The translations under genes and the position numbers were made by a program. Positions 29,937-38,750 of a DNA stretch of 64,000 nt are shown piece after piece; the first letter of the stretch is position 1; each line of letters begins with the position of its first letter. The stretch comes from Bordetella sp. LUAb4 (GTDB taxonomy: Bacteria; Pseudomonadota; Gammaproteobacteria; Burkholderiales; Burkholderiaceae_B), in the NCBI RefSeq assembly GCF_021325795.1, contig NZ_JAHPZX010000002.1, forward strand, positions 124,001 to 188,000, read 5' to 3'. Under the pieces are notes generated by a model that was not told where the DNA came from, did not search any database, and saw nothing but the letters and a program-made list of their open reading frames with translations.

Positions 29937-31285
29937 CGCGCGGATCCCATCGTCAGCTCCATCAACTGGCGTACATCGCCGCAGTTCTCGATATCGGCCA
30001 CGCAATCGGCCAGGCGCGCCGCCTGCGCGGCACCGATGACAGGCACCGCCAGGCTGTCGAACTTGGCGCGCAGTTCATCATCGGACATCGGGTTCTGGAT
30101 GGAACCCTTCGGATAATCCACTTGCGACACATGGCGTGCGCCATCGTCCGTTTCCAGGGTCATGCGGCAGGACACGCCACGCGGCAGGCTGTCGTCCACG
30201 GTGATGTGAACCAGATCCGACAGTTCGCGCAGAATGGGTTCCTGCAGACGTTGGTTGTTGTATTGCGCGAACAGCGCCTGGCCGTCCGTCAACGCCACCG
30301 CCACGGAGTACGGCAAGCTGACCTGGGCCTCGTGATAGGTGCGCGGGCGGGCGTTCTGGTGATACAGCGCCCAGTCCGGGTGGCGCGCCATTTCGATGGA
30401 CTTCACGCGGCGCGGATCCGGCGCGTGCTTGCGGCGTATGTCCAGGGCGCAGTCGATGGCATTGTGGATGGGGCGCGCGCAGGAATACGGCTTGAATTCG
30501 ATTTCCAGCAGATAGTCCTGGTCCAGGCTATCCACCAAGGCGTCGGGCTGGTTGGCATCGGTGAAGGCCGCCAGAAACCCGCGCTCGCCGTCGAAGATCG
30601 TGGCCGCGCCCGTGAATCCCAATTGCGCCATGGCGGCCGCGGTGTGGCCGTTGCGCGCCGCCGGGCCGGGATTGAAGCGCTTCTGCATGGACGGCCCGTA
30701 CATTTCCATCAGGCCGCCCGCTTGCGCGCCCGCCAACCCCAGGGCCGACACCAGTTGTTCGGCGGACAGTCCCATCAGGCGGGCCGCGGCCACCGTGGCA
30801 CCGAAGATGCCGCAAGTGGGCGTGGTGTGATACCCGCGATTGCGCAGGGACGAATTGGCCGCCTTGCTGACCCGCTCCATCATTTCGCAACCGGCGGCCA
30901 ATGCCACGAGCAGATCCCTACCGCTGGCGCCCGCCTGCTCGGCGCTGGCCAAGGCGGTGGAGTAGACCGGCGGACTGAAGTGAAACAGTGCCAGCACGTC
31001 GATATCGTCCAGCTCCACGCTGTGCGAGGAAATGGCGTTGGCGAAGGCGGCCTGCATGGCAGGCACGCGTGCGCGGTCGCCCACGAGCGTGGCCTGGGCG
31101 TGGCCGCCCATCGAACCCGCATAGCGCCGCGCGATCTGGCCGCTGCCCGTCTGGCTGCCGGCCAGGGCCACGCCCAGATAATCGAGCAGCAGGCGCTTGA
31201 CGGAGTGGCGGGTGGCGTCAGGCAGCTTCTGATAGTCGAAGGACGTGAAGTGCTCGGCAATGCGTTCGGAAAGCGTGGCGGACAT
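29933..31285 (-). CDS. MmgE/PrpD-family protein (paralogue 2)
   Basis: A 450-residue MmgE/PrpD protein. VKRLLLDYLGVALAGS, SHSVELDDIDV (the region that reads HGFDFDDH in paralogue 1), GCEMMERVSKA and FKPYSCARPIHNAIDCAL mark the family. Compared with paralogues 1 and 3 it differs in the active-site stretch: SVELDDIDVLALFHFSPPVYSTAL replaces the HP-containing segment, suggesting a different substrate. It overlaps the following Bug gene by 4 nt and is 115 bp after paralogue 3; nothing else is visible in that gap. Confidence 0.85.
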   Translation of the reverse strand: MSATLSERIAEHFTSFDYQKLPDATRHSVKRLLLDYLGVALAGSQTGSGQIARRYAGSMGGHAQATLVGDRARVPAMQAAFANAISSHSVELDDIDVLALFHFSPPVYSTALASAEQAGASGRDLLVALAAGCEMMERVSKAANSSLRNRGYHTTPTCGIFGATVAAARLMGLSAEQLVSALGLAGAQAGGLMEMYGPSMQKRFNPGPAARNGHTAAAMAQLGFTGAATIFDGERGFLAAFTDANQPDALVDSLDQDYLLEIEFKPYSCARPIHNAIDCALDIRRKHAPDPRRVKSIEMARHPDWALYHQNARPRTYHEAQVSLPYSVAVALTDGQALFAQYNNQRLQEPILRELSDLVHITVDDSLPRGVSCRMTLETDDGARHVSQVDYPKGSIQNPMSDDELRAKFDSLAVPVIGAAQAARLADCVADIENCGDVRQLMELTMGSAR

Positions 31286-31400
31286 GGTGGATTCCTAAAA
31301 AAAAGGACAATGAATGGCGCGCGGATGATTCGGTCGAGGATGATGGATAGATGAGGTTCTGGGCCTTGCCGGCGGCATGGCGGGCACGGTGGACGGCGGG

Positions 31401-32807
31401 CTAAGCCGACGGCCTGCGCGCGGCCAGCAGCTGGATCAAGGCCTGCAGGTCATCCAGGCGCTCCAGCTCCGCCGACCACTGCACAACCCTGTCGATATCC
31501 GCCGGTGCCAGGCAAGACTCGACGACGTTGCGGAATTTGTATTCGACGTCGGCGGCACTGATGGGGTTTTCCGGACTGCCGCGCCGGTTCAGGATCTCGT
31601 GCGTCAACTGCCGTCCGTCACGCGTGCGCAAGGCCACGACAGCGGCGTGGCGGAAAGCGGGCCCCATGGCGTCGAAGCGCGCTTCCTCGCGCGCATGGAT
31701 ACGGGTGATGAAGTCCAGCAAGCGCGGATCGGCCAATCGGTCTTCGCGATACTGGCTGACGAAAGCCATGCCGTCATGGGCGATGACCGCCAGGCCGTAG
31801 TAGAGGTTCATCTGCGCGGCGGTCACGCCCTGCGCCTTGTAGTCCCACGCGCAATGCACGAAGGTCATGTGGCTGACGCCGACATCCAGGCTTTCAATAT
31901 CGTCCGGCCGCAAATCGTTTTCCCGCATCAACTGCGCCAAGGCGTCCAATGCCGCATGAATGCTGGTGACGCTGGCATGCGGCTTGTAGCCGATCTTGCC
32001 GGTCTCCCAAACCTCACCCAAGCCGTCGGTCAGACGCGCCGCGTTGGGTTCGCCCGAATACGTGCTCAGATAGCCGCCGTAGCTGGCTTCGAGCACATCG
32101 GTGATGCCCGTGAAGTCCCGTTGCGCCAGCAGCGCCGCATACACGCCGCTCTGCGCGGCACGGCCAGAGTGCAAGCGCTTGACCATGGCACCTTCCTGCG
32201 CGGCCATCAAGCCGCCGGCCTGCGAACCCGCGATGCCCAGTGCATGCTGCATGCGGCCTGCGTCCAGCCCTAACGCGCGCCCCGCCGTGGCGGCCCCTAC
32301 GAACACACCTGAACTCCCTTGCGGATGGAAGCCGCGAAAGAACAGCCGCATGGTGGCCGCGTTGCCCACGCGGGTGCCGATCTCATAGCCCGCCGCCATC
32401 GCGGTGATCAGGTCGCGGCCGCTCCACCCGCCCGCGCGTTCGGCCAGCGCCAGCGCCACCGGCAAGGCGATGGAGCCGGGATGCACGATGGACTCCTTGT
32501 GGATATCGTCCAGTTCGAAGGCATGGCCCGCCGTCGCGTTGACCAGCACCGCTTGCGATACGGAGGTCTTGCCGCCATAACCGAACAGCGATGCGACCGG
32601 CGCGCCGCCCTCCTCCGCCACCATGGCCTGGACATGTCCGGTCCACGGCAGCGTGGCGCCGAACAGGCAGCACCCTATGCTGTCCAGCACGCTGCTCTTG
32701 ATGCGGGCCACCACCTCGGGCGGCAGATCGTCATAGCGCAGCGCGGCGGCGAAACGCGCCAGATCACGCGTGGCGTTTTCCAGCAAGGGCGGTTGTGAAC
32801 TGCTCAT
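31401..32807 (-). CDS. MmgE/PrpD-family protein (paralogue 3)
   Basis: A 468-residue MmgE/PrpD protein. Family landmarks are KSSVLDSIGCCLFGATLPWTG, GHAFELDDIHKESIVHPGS, MAAGYEIGTRVGNA and YKPHASVTSIHAALDAL. The ATG at 32807 is preceded by AGGAGA, so the 21-residue longer frame is not used. It follows a Bug gene by 20 bp. It resembles paralogue 1 in the HPG motif but the two are clearly divergent, so this is not a recent tandem duplication. Confidence 0.87.
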   Translation of the reverse strand: MSSSQPPLLENATRDLARFAAALRYDDLPPEVVARIKSSVLDSIGCCLFGATLPWTGHVQAMVAEEGGAPVASLFGYGGKTSVSQAVLVNATAGHAFELDDIHKESIVHPGSIALPVALALAERAGGWSGRDLITAMAAGYEIGTRVGNAATMRLFFRGFHPQGSSGVFVGAATAGRALGLDAGRMQHALGIAGSQAGGLMAAQEGAMVKRLHSGRAAQSGVYAALLAQRDFTGITDVLEASYGGYLSTYSGEPNAARLTDGLGEVWETGKIGYKPHASVTSIHAALDALAQLMRENDLRPDDIESLDVGVSHMTFVHCAWDYKAQGVTAAQMNLYYGLAVIAHDGMAFVSQYREDRLADPRLLDFITRIHAREEARFDAMGPAFRHAAVVALRTRDGRQLTHEILNRRGSPENPISAADVEYKFRNVVESCLAPADIDRVVQWSAELERLDDLQALIQLLAARRPSA

Positions 32808-32827
32808 ATCAAGTCTCTCCTTCAGCC

Positions 32828-33808
32828 TTATTCGATGTGCGTGCCCGAAGCCGCGATGGCCTTGGCCCACTTGGCGGATTCCTTGTCCAGGAAGACGGCG
32901 GTCTGCGCCGGCCCCTGATTGATGATACTGACGCCGGCATTGGTCAGGCGCTTGCGCAGGTCGGGATCCTTCAAGGCCTGATCGAACTTCTGCGCCAGCT
33001 GGGTGGCGATGGCATCGGGCAGCTTGGCCGGTCCCAGCAACATGTACCAGGTGGTCACGGAATAGCCTTGCACGCCACCTTCGGCCATGGTGGGCAGGTC
33101 AGGCGCGATGGGCGAGCGCTGGGCGCCGGTCTGTCCCAGGGCGCGCAAGCGGTTGTCGCGGATGTAAGGCATGCTTTCAGAGATCGGCAGCACGGTCATG
33201 TCGACGCGGTTGCCTATCATGTCGGTGATCGCCGCTGAACCGCCCTTGTAGGGCACGTGCAGGTACTGCAGGCCGGACATGGATCGCAGGACCTCGGCCG
33301 CCAGGTGCGACGAGCTGCCATTGCCCGAGCTGGCGAAACGGACGGCGTCCGGCTTCTGCTTGCTCAGTTTGATCAATTCCTGCATCGAGTGCGCGGGCAG
33401 CTCCGGCCGCACCATCAGGACCAAGGGCGCCTCGCCGACCAGCGCGATCGGCTTGAAGTCCGTCAGTTTGTATTCGACCTTGCGGTAAAGACTGGGATTG
33501 ATGGCGATGCCGGGGGTGCTGAACAGCAGGGTGTAGCCGTCCGCGGGCGCGGTGGCCGTGGCATCGAAAGCCAGGTTGCCGCCGGCGCCAGGACGGTTTT
33601 CCACCACGAAGTTGTAGCCGGACAGCTCGCTGACCTTCTGCGTCACCATGCGCGCCACGATGTCGGCGCTGCCGCCGGCGGGAAAGGCCACCAGCATGCG
33701 GATGGGGCGATCGGGATACTTGTCCGCGGCGTGGGCGGGCAACGCGGCGGCGCCGGCCAGCAGCAGGCCGGCGGCCAAGCCGCTGAGACAACGGGAAAGG
33801 CGGGGCAT
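32828..33808 (-). CDS. Bug-family tripartite-tricarboxylate-type solute-binding protein
   Basis: A 326-residue periplasmic binding protein. A signal peptide (1-27, cleaved after AHA) precedes the Bug signatures YPDRPIRMLVAFPAGGSADIVAR, FVVENRPGAGG and HVPYKGGSAA. It is the second Bug gene in the cluster and sits between the hydrolase gene (100-bp gap) and PrpD paralogue 3, so each Bug gene is paired with a PrpD gene. As with its partner, no cognate membrane subunits are encoded here. Confidence 0.92.
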   Translation of the reverse strand: MPRLSRCLSGLAAGLLLAGAAALPAHAADKYPDRPIRMLVAFPAGGSADIVARMVTQKVSELSGYNFVVENRPGAGGNLAFDATATAPADGYTLLFSTPGIAINPSLYRKVEYKLTDFKPIALVGEAPLVLMVRPELPAHSMQELIKLSKQKPDAVRFASSGNGSSSHLAAEVLRSMSGLQYLHVPYKGGSAAITDMIGNRVDMTVLPISESMPYIRDNRLRALGQTGAQRSPIAPDLPTMAEGGVQGYSVTTWYMLLGPAKLPDAIATQLAQKFDQALKDPDLRKRLTNAGVSIINQGPAQTAVFLDKESAKWAKAIAASGTHIE

Positions 33809-33908
33809 GGTGGTCTCCTTGGGGGCTTATAGGTCTTATGGTTGGTCGTTCTTGGCTCGTCAGATGCCTTGTCAGTCTTGTGCTTCTCAGTCTTGTGGCT
33901 TGCCGGCG

Positions 33909-34730
33909 TCAGGATCCACCGTCCCCGCCGGCTTCCACCGGCGCGGCATCCAGCCTGGCTGCGATATCGCGCAGCGCGGCCGACACCGGCGGATAGCGGC
34001 GCATCACCTCCGGGTCATGGCCCGGCACGATGTGCTCAGGACTGTCCGCCAGGCGCTGCAACGTGAGATAGCCCTCGATCGCATCGCCGATATGGAAGCA
34101 GGTCGTGAACACGCGCTTCTTCTGGAAGTGTTCGTAGTAGTGGCTGGTGTCCGAGGCCAGCACCACCCAGCCGCGCCGGGTGTGCACGCGCACGCACTGC
34201 AGCCCATTGGTGTGCCCACCGATGCGATGCACGCTGATGCCCGGCGCCAGTTCGGCGGTGCCGGCATGGAACTGCACGCGGTCCTTGTAGACCAGTCGCA
34301 GCATGCCGGCGACCTCGTCCACCTCATAGCCATGGTTGAACTGCTTGTGCCGCATATGGCGCCCGGTGGCGTACTCCATCTCGGCGTCCTGCAGGTGGAA
34401 GCGCGCTACGGAAAAGGCGTCGAAGGTGCCCACATGGTCATAGTGCAGATGCGTCAGGATCACTTCGGGAACGGTAGCGACATCGACATCCAGCAGCGCC
34501 AGTCCTTCAGCGGGCGTGCGCAGCAGCGTGCGGCCCCGCTTGGCGGCTACTTCCGGGCCGAAGCCCGTGTCCACCACGAACAGCTGGCCGTGGCCGCGCA
34601 CCAGCCAGACGTAGTAGTCCATGGGCATGGAGCCGTCATGCGGATCGCCGCCGATGAAATTGTTCTGCCGCCGCGCCTCGCGCGTAGCGTAGCGGATGGC
34701 GTAGACCTCGTATTCGGGTAAGACAGTCAT
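33909..34730 (-). CDS. metallo-beta-lactamase-fold hydrolase, N-acyl-homoserine-lactonase-like
   Basis: A 273-residue hydrolase of the AttM/AiiA-like lactonase branch. The di-zinc motif HLHYDHVG is in VILTHLHYDHVGTF; further ligands are in GRHMRHKQFNHG, SDTSHYYEH and VPGHDPEV. Such enzymes open lactones or hydrolyse esters. Within this catabolic cluster a lactone or enol-lactone intermediate is a more natural substrate than a quorum signal, but that is inference. The start overlaps the stop of the flavin reductase gene by 4 nt, so the two proteins are made together and may act in sequence. Confidence 0.85.
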   Translation of the reverse strand: MTVLPEYEVYAIRYATREARRQNNFIGGDPHDGSMPMDYYVWLVRGHGQLFVVDTGFGPEVAAKRGRTLLRTPAEGLALLDVDVATVPEVILTHLHYDHVGTFDAFSVARFHLQDAEMEYATGRHMRHKQFNHGYEVDEVAGMLRLVYKDRVQFHAGTAELAPGISVHRIGGHTNGLQCVRVHTRRGWVVLASDTSHYYEHFQKKRVFTTCFHIGDAIEGYLTLQRLADSPEHIVPGHDPEVMRRYPPVSAALRDIAARLDAAPVEAGGDGGS

Positions 34731-36790
34731 GATGCGTAGGTGTTCCGTTGTTGATCTGGCTTATCGGATTCGGCGACTGGTCCGGCATGGCCGTGGCCGT
34801 GGCCGTGGCTATCAGCACCCACGGCCAGCGCCACCATCCAGGCATCGCGCAGCGCGGCCAGGAGATCTCCGGGCGCATTGCAATCACCGACCCGCGTGTA
34901 AGGAATGCCGGTCTTCTCCACTTCGGCAATGACATCCAGCACCGGGCGCGGTCCCGTGGCGAACGCCAGCACATCGCCGATATCCAGGTCTTGCGCCGGC
35001 TGATCACTGATCCGCACCCGCAGGTGCCTGCCTTGGGCGCCCTGGATACGGCACTGCGTCAGCAGGCGGATGCCATCGGCCTGCAAGCGTTCGACCAGTT
35101 CGAATTTGTTGTTGCGCGCCATGCCGTTGGCGATGGTGGGCTGTACCTCCAGCACCGTGGTGGCGATGCCGCGCACCCGCAGGGCATCGGCGGCCTCGGC
35201 ACCGACCATGCCGCCGCCCACGATCGTCACGCGTGCATGCCGGTCCAGGCTGTCCAACTCGGCCAGCACATCCCAGGCATGGCATACGCGTATCGAAGGA
35301 TCCAGGCCGCTGACATCGAATGGGGGTGGCGCCGGCGTGGCGCCCGTGGCGACGATGACGTGATCCGGCGCCCAGGCGCGAATGGCCGCGGCATCCCCGT
35401 TGACGCCCAGGCGCACGGCAATGCCCATGGCCTGCGCCGCCTGCCAGCGATACGTCCACACCGGCTCCACTTCGGTCTTGTCGGGCGCGGCACAGGCCAG
35501 CGGCACCTGGCCGCCCGGCCGCGCCTGCCGTTCCCATACTTCGACGACATGGCCGTTGCCGCGCAGCACGCGGGCCGCTTCCATGCCGGCTACGCCGGCC
35601 CCCAGCACCAGGACGCGGCATCCCTCGCCCCGCGCCTGCTCGAAGCGCGGCGCGAATAGTTGCGGCTCCGCATAAGGCAGCGCTTCGAACTCGGTGCCTA
35701 TCATCGGGTTCTGCACACAGGCGACGTCCTTCTCCAGCGTAAGCCGCTCGAAGCAGACATTGCACGCGATGCACTGCCGGATGGGCGCGGCCACCTTGCC
35801 GAAGGCCTTCAGGCACCAGTGCGGATCCGCATACAGCGCGCGTCCGATGGACACGAAATCCGCGCTGCCCGAAGACAGCATGTATTCGGCATCGGCAGGC
35901 TCGACCATGCGGCCGGCCACGAACACCGGGATATCGACCGCATCACGGACAGGCCTTGCCGCATCCGCCAGGCAGGCCCGCGGAAAGGACGGCGGCTGGA
36001 TACAGAACTTGGACAGTTGCGGGCTTTCATTGCTGCCGCCGGACAGATCGATGGCGTCGGCGCCCGCCTGCTGTACCGCCCGCGCCAGTTCGATGATCTC
36101 GTCCTGGCCGTAGCCGCCTTCGGCGAATTCGCTCACGCTCAGGCGGATCACCAGGCGCAGATCGGGCAAGGCGTCGCGCATGCGGTCCATGGTTTCCAAC
36201 AGGAAGCGCATGCGGTTCTCGATACTGCCGCCGTAGGCATCGTCGCGATGGTTGATGCGCGGGCTGAAGAACTGCTGGAACAGATAGCCATTGGCCGCGT
36301 GTATCTCCACGCCGTCATAACCGGCGCGCCACAAGCGGCGCGCGGCGGCGACGAACAGCTTCTGGATCTGCGTGATCTCATCCACGGCCAGGGGCCGCAC
36401 CGCATCGCCCGTGTTGGGATTGACCCAGGGCGAGGGCCCCACCGGCTCCATGTTCAAGACCGAACGGCGCAATAGCGCACCGCGGTGATTGAGCTGGCCG
36501 AATACGTGGCAGTCGTGCTGCTTGATGGCCTCGACAATACTGGCCAGGCCGGGGATGAAGCGATCGTGATAGCAGCACAGTGAATTATTGTGCGGCCGCG
36601 CCTGTTCGGTGACGACCATGGCCTCGGTCATGATCATGCCCACCCCACCCTTGGCGCGTTCCGCGTAGTACTGTTTGTCGCGCTCGGTGGAAAGGCCGTC
36701 GGTAGTGCTGTAGTTGGTGCCCATGGGCGCCATCACCACGCGGTTCTTCAGGCGCAGGCCGCCCACCATGCCGGGCTGTTCAAGCAGCAT
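34727..36790 (-). CDS. FeS-flavin Old Yellow Enzyme-type reductase (2,4-dienoyl-CoA reductase family)
   Basis: A 687-residue multidomain flavoenzyme. An N-terminal FMN barrel of the OYE type (about 1-340) has VMAPMGTNYSTTDG and the AANGYLFQQFFSP substrate region. A [4Fe-4S] cluster motif with spacing C-x2-C-x2-C-x11-C (QCIACNVCFERL ... ACVQNP) follows, closer to trimethylamine dehydrogenase (C-x2-C-x2-C) than to E. coli FadH. Then come an FAD-binding region (VLGAGVAGMEAARVL) and an NAD(P)-binding region (IVGGGMVGAEAADAL). The family reduces conjugated enoyl or enoate double bonds. A C-terminal His-Gly repeat comes from a GGCCGT hexamer tract. AGGAGA before 36790 fixes the start. First gene of the catabolic cluster. 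Confidence 0.88.
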   Translation of the reverse strand: MLLEQPGMVGGLRLKNRVVMAPMGTNYSTTDGLSTERDKQYYAERAKGGVGMIMTEAMVVTEQARPHNNSLCCYHDRFIPGLASIVEAIKQHDCHVFGQLNHRGALLRRSVLNMEPVGPSPWVNPNTGDAVRPLAVDEITQIQKLFVAAARRLWRAGYDGVEIHAANGYLFQQFFSPRINHRDDAYGGSIENRMRFLLETMDRMRDALPDLRLVIRLSVSEFAEGGYGQDEIIELARAVQQAGADAIDLSGGSNESPQLSKFCIQPPSFPRACLADAARPVRDAVDIPVFVAGRMVEPADAEYMLSSGSADFVSIGRALYADPHWCLKAFGKVAAPIRQCIACNVCFERLTLEKDVACVQNPMIGTEFEALPYAEPQLFAPRFEQARGEGCRVLVLGAGVAGMEAARVLRGNGHVVEVWERQARPGGQVPLACAAPDKTEVEPVWTYRWQAAQAMGIAVRLGVNGDAAAIRAWAPDHVIVATGATPAPPPFDVSGLDPSIRVCHAWDVLAELDSLDRHARVTIVGGGMVGAEAADALRVRGIATTVLEVQPTIANGMARNNKFELVERLQADGIRLLTQCRIQGAQGRHLRVRISDQPAQDLDIGDVLAFATGPRPVLDVIAEVEKTGIPYTRVGDCNAPGDLLAALRDAWMVALAVGADSHGHGHGHAGPVAESDKPDQQRNTYAS
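34789..34809. repeat. short GGCCGT hexamer tract in the reductase 3' end
   Basis: Three perfect GGCCGT units plus a partial fourth. In the minus-strand reading frame they encode Gly-His repeats (SHGHGHGHAG) in the C-terminal tail. Confidence 0.75.
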
Positions 36791-37092
36791 TGCATCGTCT
36801 CCTTGGCGTTTCCGTCTTGCGGGTCGCTCGTGCACGCCCCGCCTGCATGGCAATCTTGCAGTGCCCTGTTTCGGGGCTTGATGCGGGCAGCGCTTATCGA
36901 TGGAGCCAGTCTAAATTCCCGCGCACCAAGGGATCAATCGGCTGAAAATAAAAACACTGCTGACTGGAATTCATCAATTTGGCTGAGTCGTCCAAACCAG
37001 CAATGCCGCCTTGATTCAGCTTGGCGCATGGGCCAATTCGCTAGAATGAGCCCCACTACTGAATCGGATTCAAAAATCCGAACGGAGGGGAC
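36791..37092. other. divergent intergenic region between the OYE-type reductase and LysR genes
   Basis: 302 bp without a gene. It includes an AT-richer stretch (about 36930-37000) and must hold the promoter of the seven-gene minus-strand cluster and of the LysR gene. I see no inverted repeat clear enough to call as an operator. Confidence 0.5.
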
Positions 37093-38016
37093 ATGGAGAA
37101 CCTGAACGCGATACGCGTTTTCGCCAAGGTGGCTGAAACGCGCAGCTTCACTGACGCGGCCAAGCACCTGGGGCTGACGTCATCGGCCGTCAGCAAGGCC
37201 ATCACCCGCCTGGAGCAGGAGCTGGGTGTGCGGTTGCTGCATCGCACCACGCGTTCGGTGGGACTGACCAATGACGGCGCCAGCTTCTTCGAGCGTTGCC
37301 AGCAGATACTCACCGACGTCGGCGATGCCGAGAACGCCTTGAATCGTTCGCGTGCCGCGCCGCATGGACGGCTGCGGCTGCACATGCCGGTGGGCTTCGG
37401 CCGGCGCGTCATCGTGCCCGCGCTCAGCGGCTTCATCGAGCGCTACCCGGATCTGGTTCTGGACGCGGAATTGAGCGACCGCATGATAGACCTGGCCTAC
37501 GAAGGCATAGACGTGGCGGTGCAGATCGGCGAACCGGCCGATGCGCGCCTGATCGCAAGACACCTATGCCATCTGCGCTTCGTCGCCTGTGCCTCGCCCG
37601 ATTACCTGGCGCGTCATGGCGAACCCGCGACGCCGGAGGATCTGGAGCATCATCACTGCCTGGCCTACGTGATGATGCATACCGGCCGCTATAGGGAGTG
37701 GCAATTCCTCAAGGACGGCAAGGCGGTGGCGAAGACGGTGTCCGGGCGCCTGAACATCAATAACGCGGAATCCCTGCTGGAGGCTGCCACAGCGGGCCTG
37801 GGCGTGGCCATGATCAGCAACTTCATCGCCGCCGATGCCCTGCGCAGTGGCCGCCTGCGCCCCGTCCTGACGGACTACGTGGCCCAGGGCCCGCCCGTCA
37901 GCGCCGTGTATCTGCCGGGCAAGAATCTATCGCCCAAGGTAAGGGCCTTCGTGGATTTCCTGTCAGATCTCATCAGCAGCGATCCGCACTGGGACGAGGC
38001 GACAGCGCGCGGTTAG
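37093..38016 (+). CDS. LysR-family transcriptional regulator
   Basis: A 307-residue LysR-type regulator of the DsdC/CrgA-like branch with the typical N-terminus MENLNAIRVFAKVAETRSFTDAA and the recognition helix SSAVSKAITRLEQELG; the effector domain contains YEGIDVAVQIGEPAD. AACGGAGGGGAC upstream is a strong ribosome site. Divergent placement makes it the presumptive regulator of the PrpD/Bug/OYE cluster at 27506-36790. Its stop overlaps the stop of the convergent GntR gene by 4 bp. Confidence 0.9.
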   Translation: MENLNAIRVFAKVAETRSFTDAAKHLGLTSSAVSKAITRLEQELGVRLLHRTTRSVGLTNDGASFFERCQQILTDVGDAENALNRSRAAPHGRLRLHMPVGFGRRVIVPALSGFIERYPDLVLDAELSDRMIDLAYEGIDVAVQIGEPADARLIARHLCHLRFVACASPDYLARHGEPATPEDLEHHHCLAYVMMHTGRYREWQFLKDGKAVAKTVSGRLNINNAESLLEAATAGLGVAMISNFIAADALRSGRLRPVLTDYVAQGPPVSAVYLPGKNLSPKVRAFVDFLSDLISSDPHWDEATARG

Positions 38017-38720
38017 GCCTCGTCGTGCGCCTGCCGTGCCAGATACACCTCGTGCAAAGTGATCTTGCGCACTTCGGCCTGGCTGGAAGCGATATGCGCC
38101 GTCAGCAGCCGGCACGCTTCGTCGGCCCGTTGCGCCTGCACGGCGCGCAGGATGCGGGCATGTTCCTCGTAGGTGGCTTCCACCCGCGGACGCTGCGTGA
38201 AGTCCAGGCGGCGGATGATGCGGATGCGTTCGGTGACGTCGCGATGCACGCGTGCCATTTCCTCGTTACCGGCCGCGCTGACCAGGGTGCAATGAAACGC
38301 TTCGTCCCACAGGCCTACCTGCGCCATATCCTGGCACCGCGCTTGCGGCGCCACCAGCCAGATGTCACTCAAGGCATCCAGCGCGCCGCGGTCGATACGC
38401 GGCGCGGCCGCGCACAGGCGCCGCACTGCCTCGCATTCCAGCACCATGCGCAAGTCGTATAGCTGTTCGAACTGCTTGAAGTCGAAGGGCAGCACCCTCC
38501 AACCCGCGCGGAACAGGACCTCGACGAAACCTTCCTGTTGCAGGCGAAAGAGGGCCTGCCGTACGGGCGTGCGCGATACACCCAGCCGATCGCTGACCTC
38601 GCCTTCGGTAAAGCGGTCGCCTGGCACCAGACGAAAATCGGCGATGTCGCGCTTGAGCAGGTCGTAGACATCCGCGGCTCGGGTACGGTGCGCCGCAGGC
38701 ACGGCATCGCGCGGCTTCAT
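38013..38720 (-). CDS. GntR-family regulator (FCD/VanR-type)
   Basis: A 235-residue regulator. The N-terminal winged helix (about 15-75) has VYDLLKRDIADFRLVPGDRFTEGEVSDRLGVSRTPVRQALFRL. The C-terminal FCD domain has LYDLRMVLECEAVRRL, with metal-ligand-type His/Asp in WDEAFHCTLVSAAGNEEM and HARILRAVQ. Such regulators bind short palindromes and release them on binding small carboxylates or pyrimidine-like effectors. It is the last gene of the minus-strand atz operon (30 bp after atzE), so it is probably its local repressor; a TTGT-ACAA palindrome upstream of atzF (45374) is the likely site. Confidence 0.88.
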   Translation of the reverse strand: MKPRDAVPAAHRTRAADVYDLLKRDIADFRLVPGDRFTEGEVSDRLGVSRTPVRQALFRLQQEGFVEVLFRAGWRVLPFDFKQFEQLYDLRMVLECEAVRRLCAAAPRIDRGALDALSDIWLVAPQARCQDMAQVGLWDEAFHCTLVSAAGNEEMARVHRDVTERIRIIRRLDFTQRPRVEATYEEHARILRAVQAQRADEACRLLTAHIASSQAEVRKITLHEVYLARQAHDEA

Positions 38721-38750
38721 GTCGCGTTCGCCTTCATGTCGCGTTCGCCT

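Noticed and set aside
27506-33808. A methylcitrate (propionate) cycle operon because of the PrpD proteins
   Set aside because: prpB, prpC, acnD and prpF are absent, and three diverged paralogues with Bug proteins suggest another pathway.
33909-34730. A quorum-quenching gene
   Set aside because: The family match is to lactonases in general; location inside a catabolic operon and coupling to a flavin reductase make a metabolic lactone more likely. No acyl-homoserine-lactone genes are nearby.
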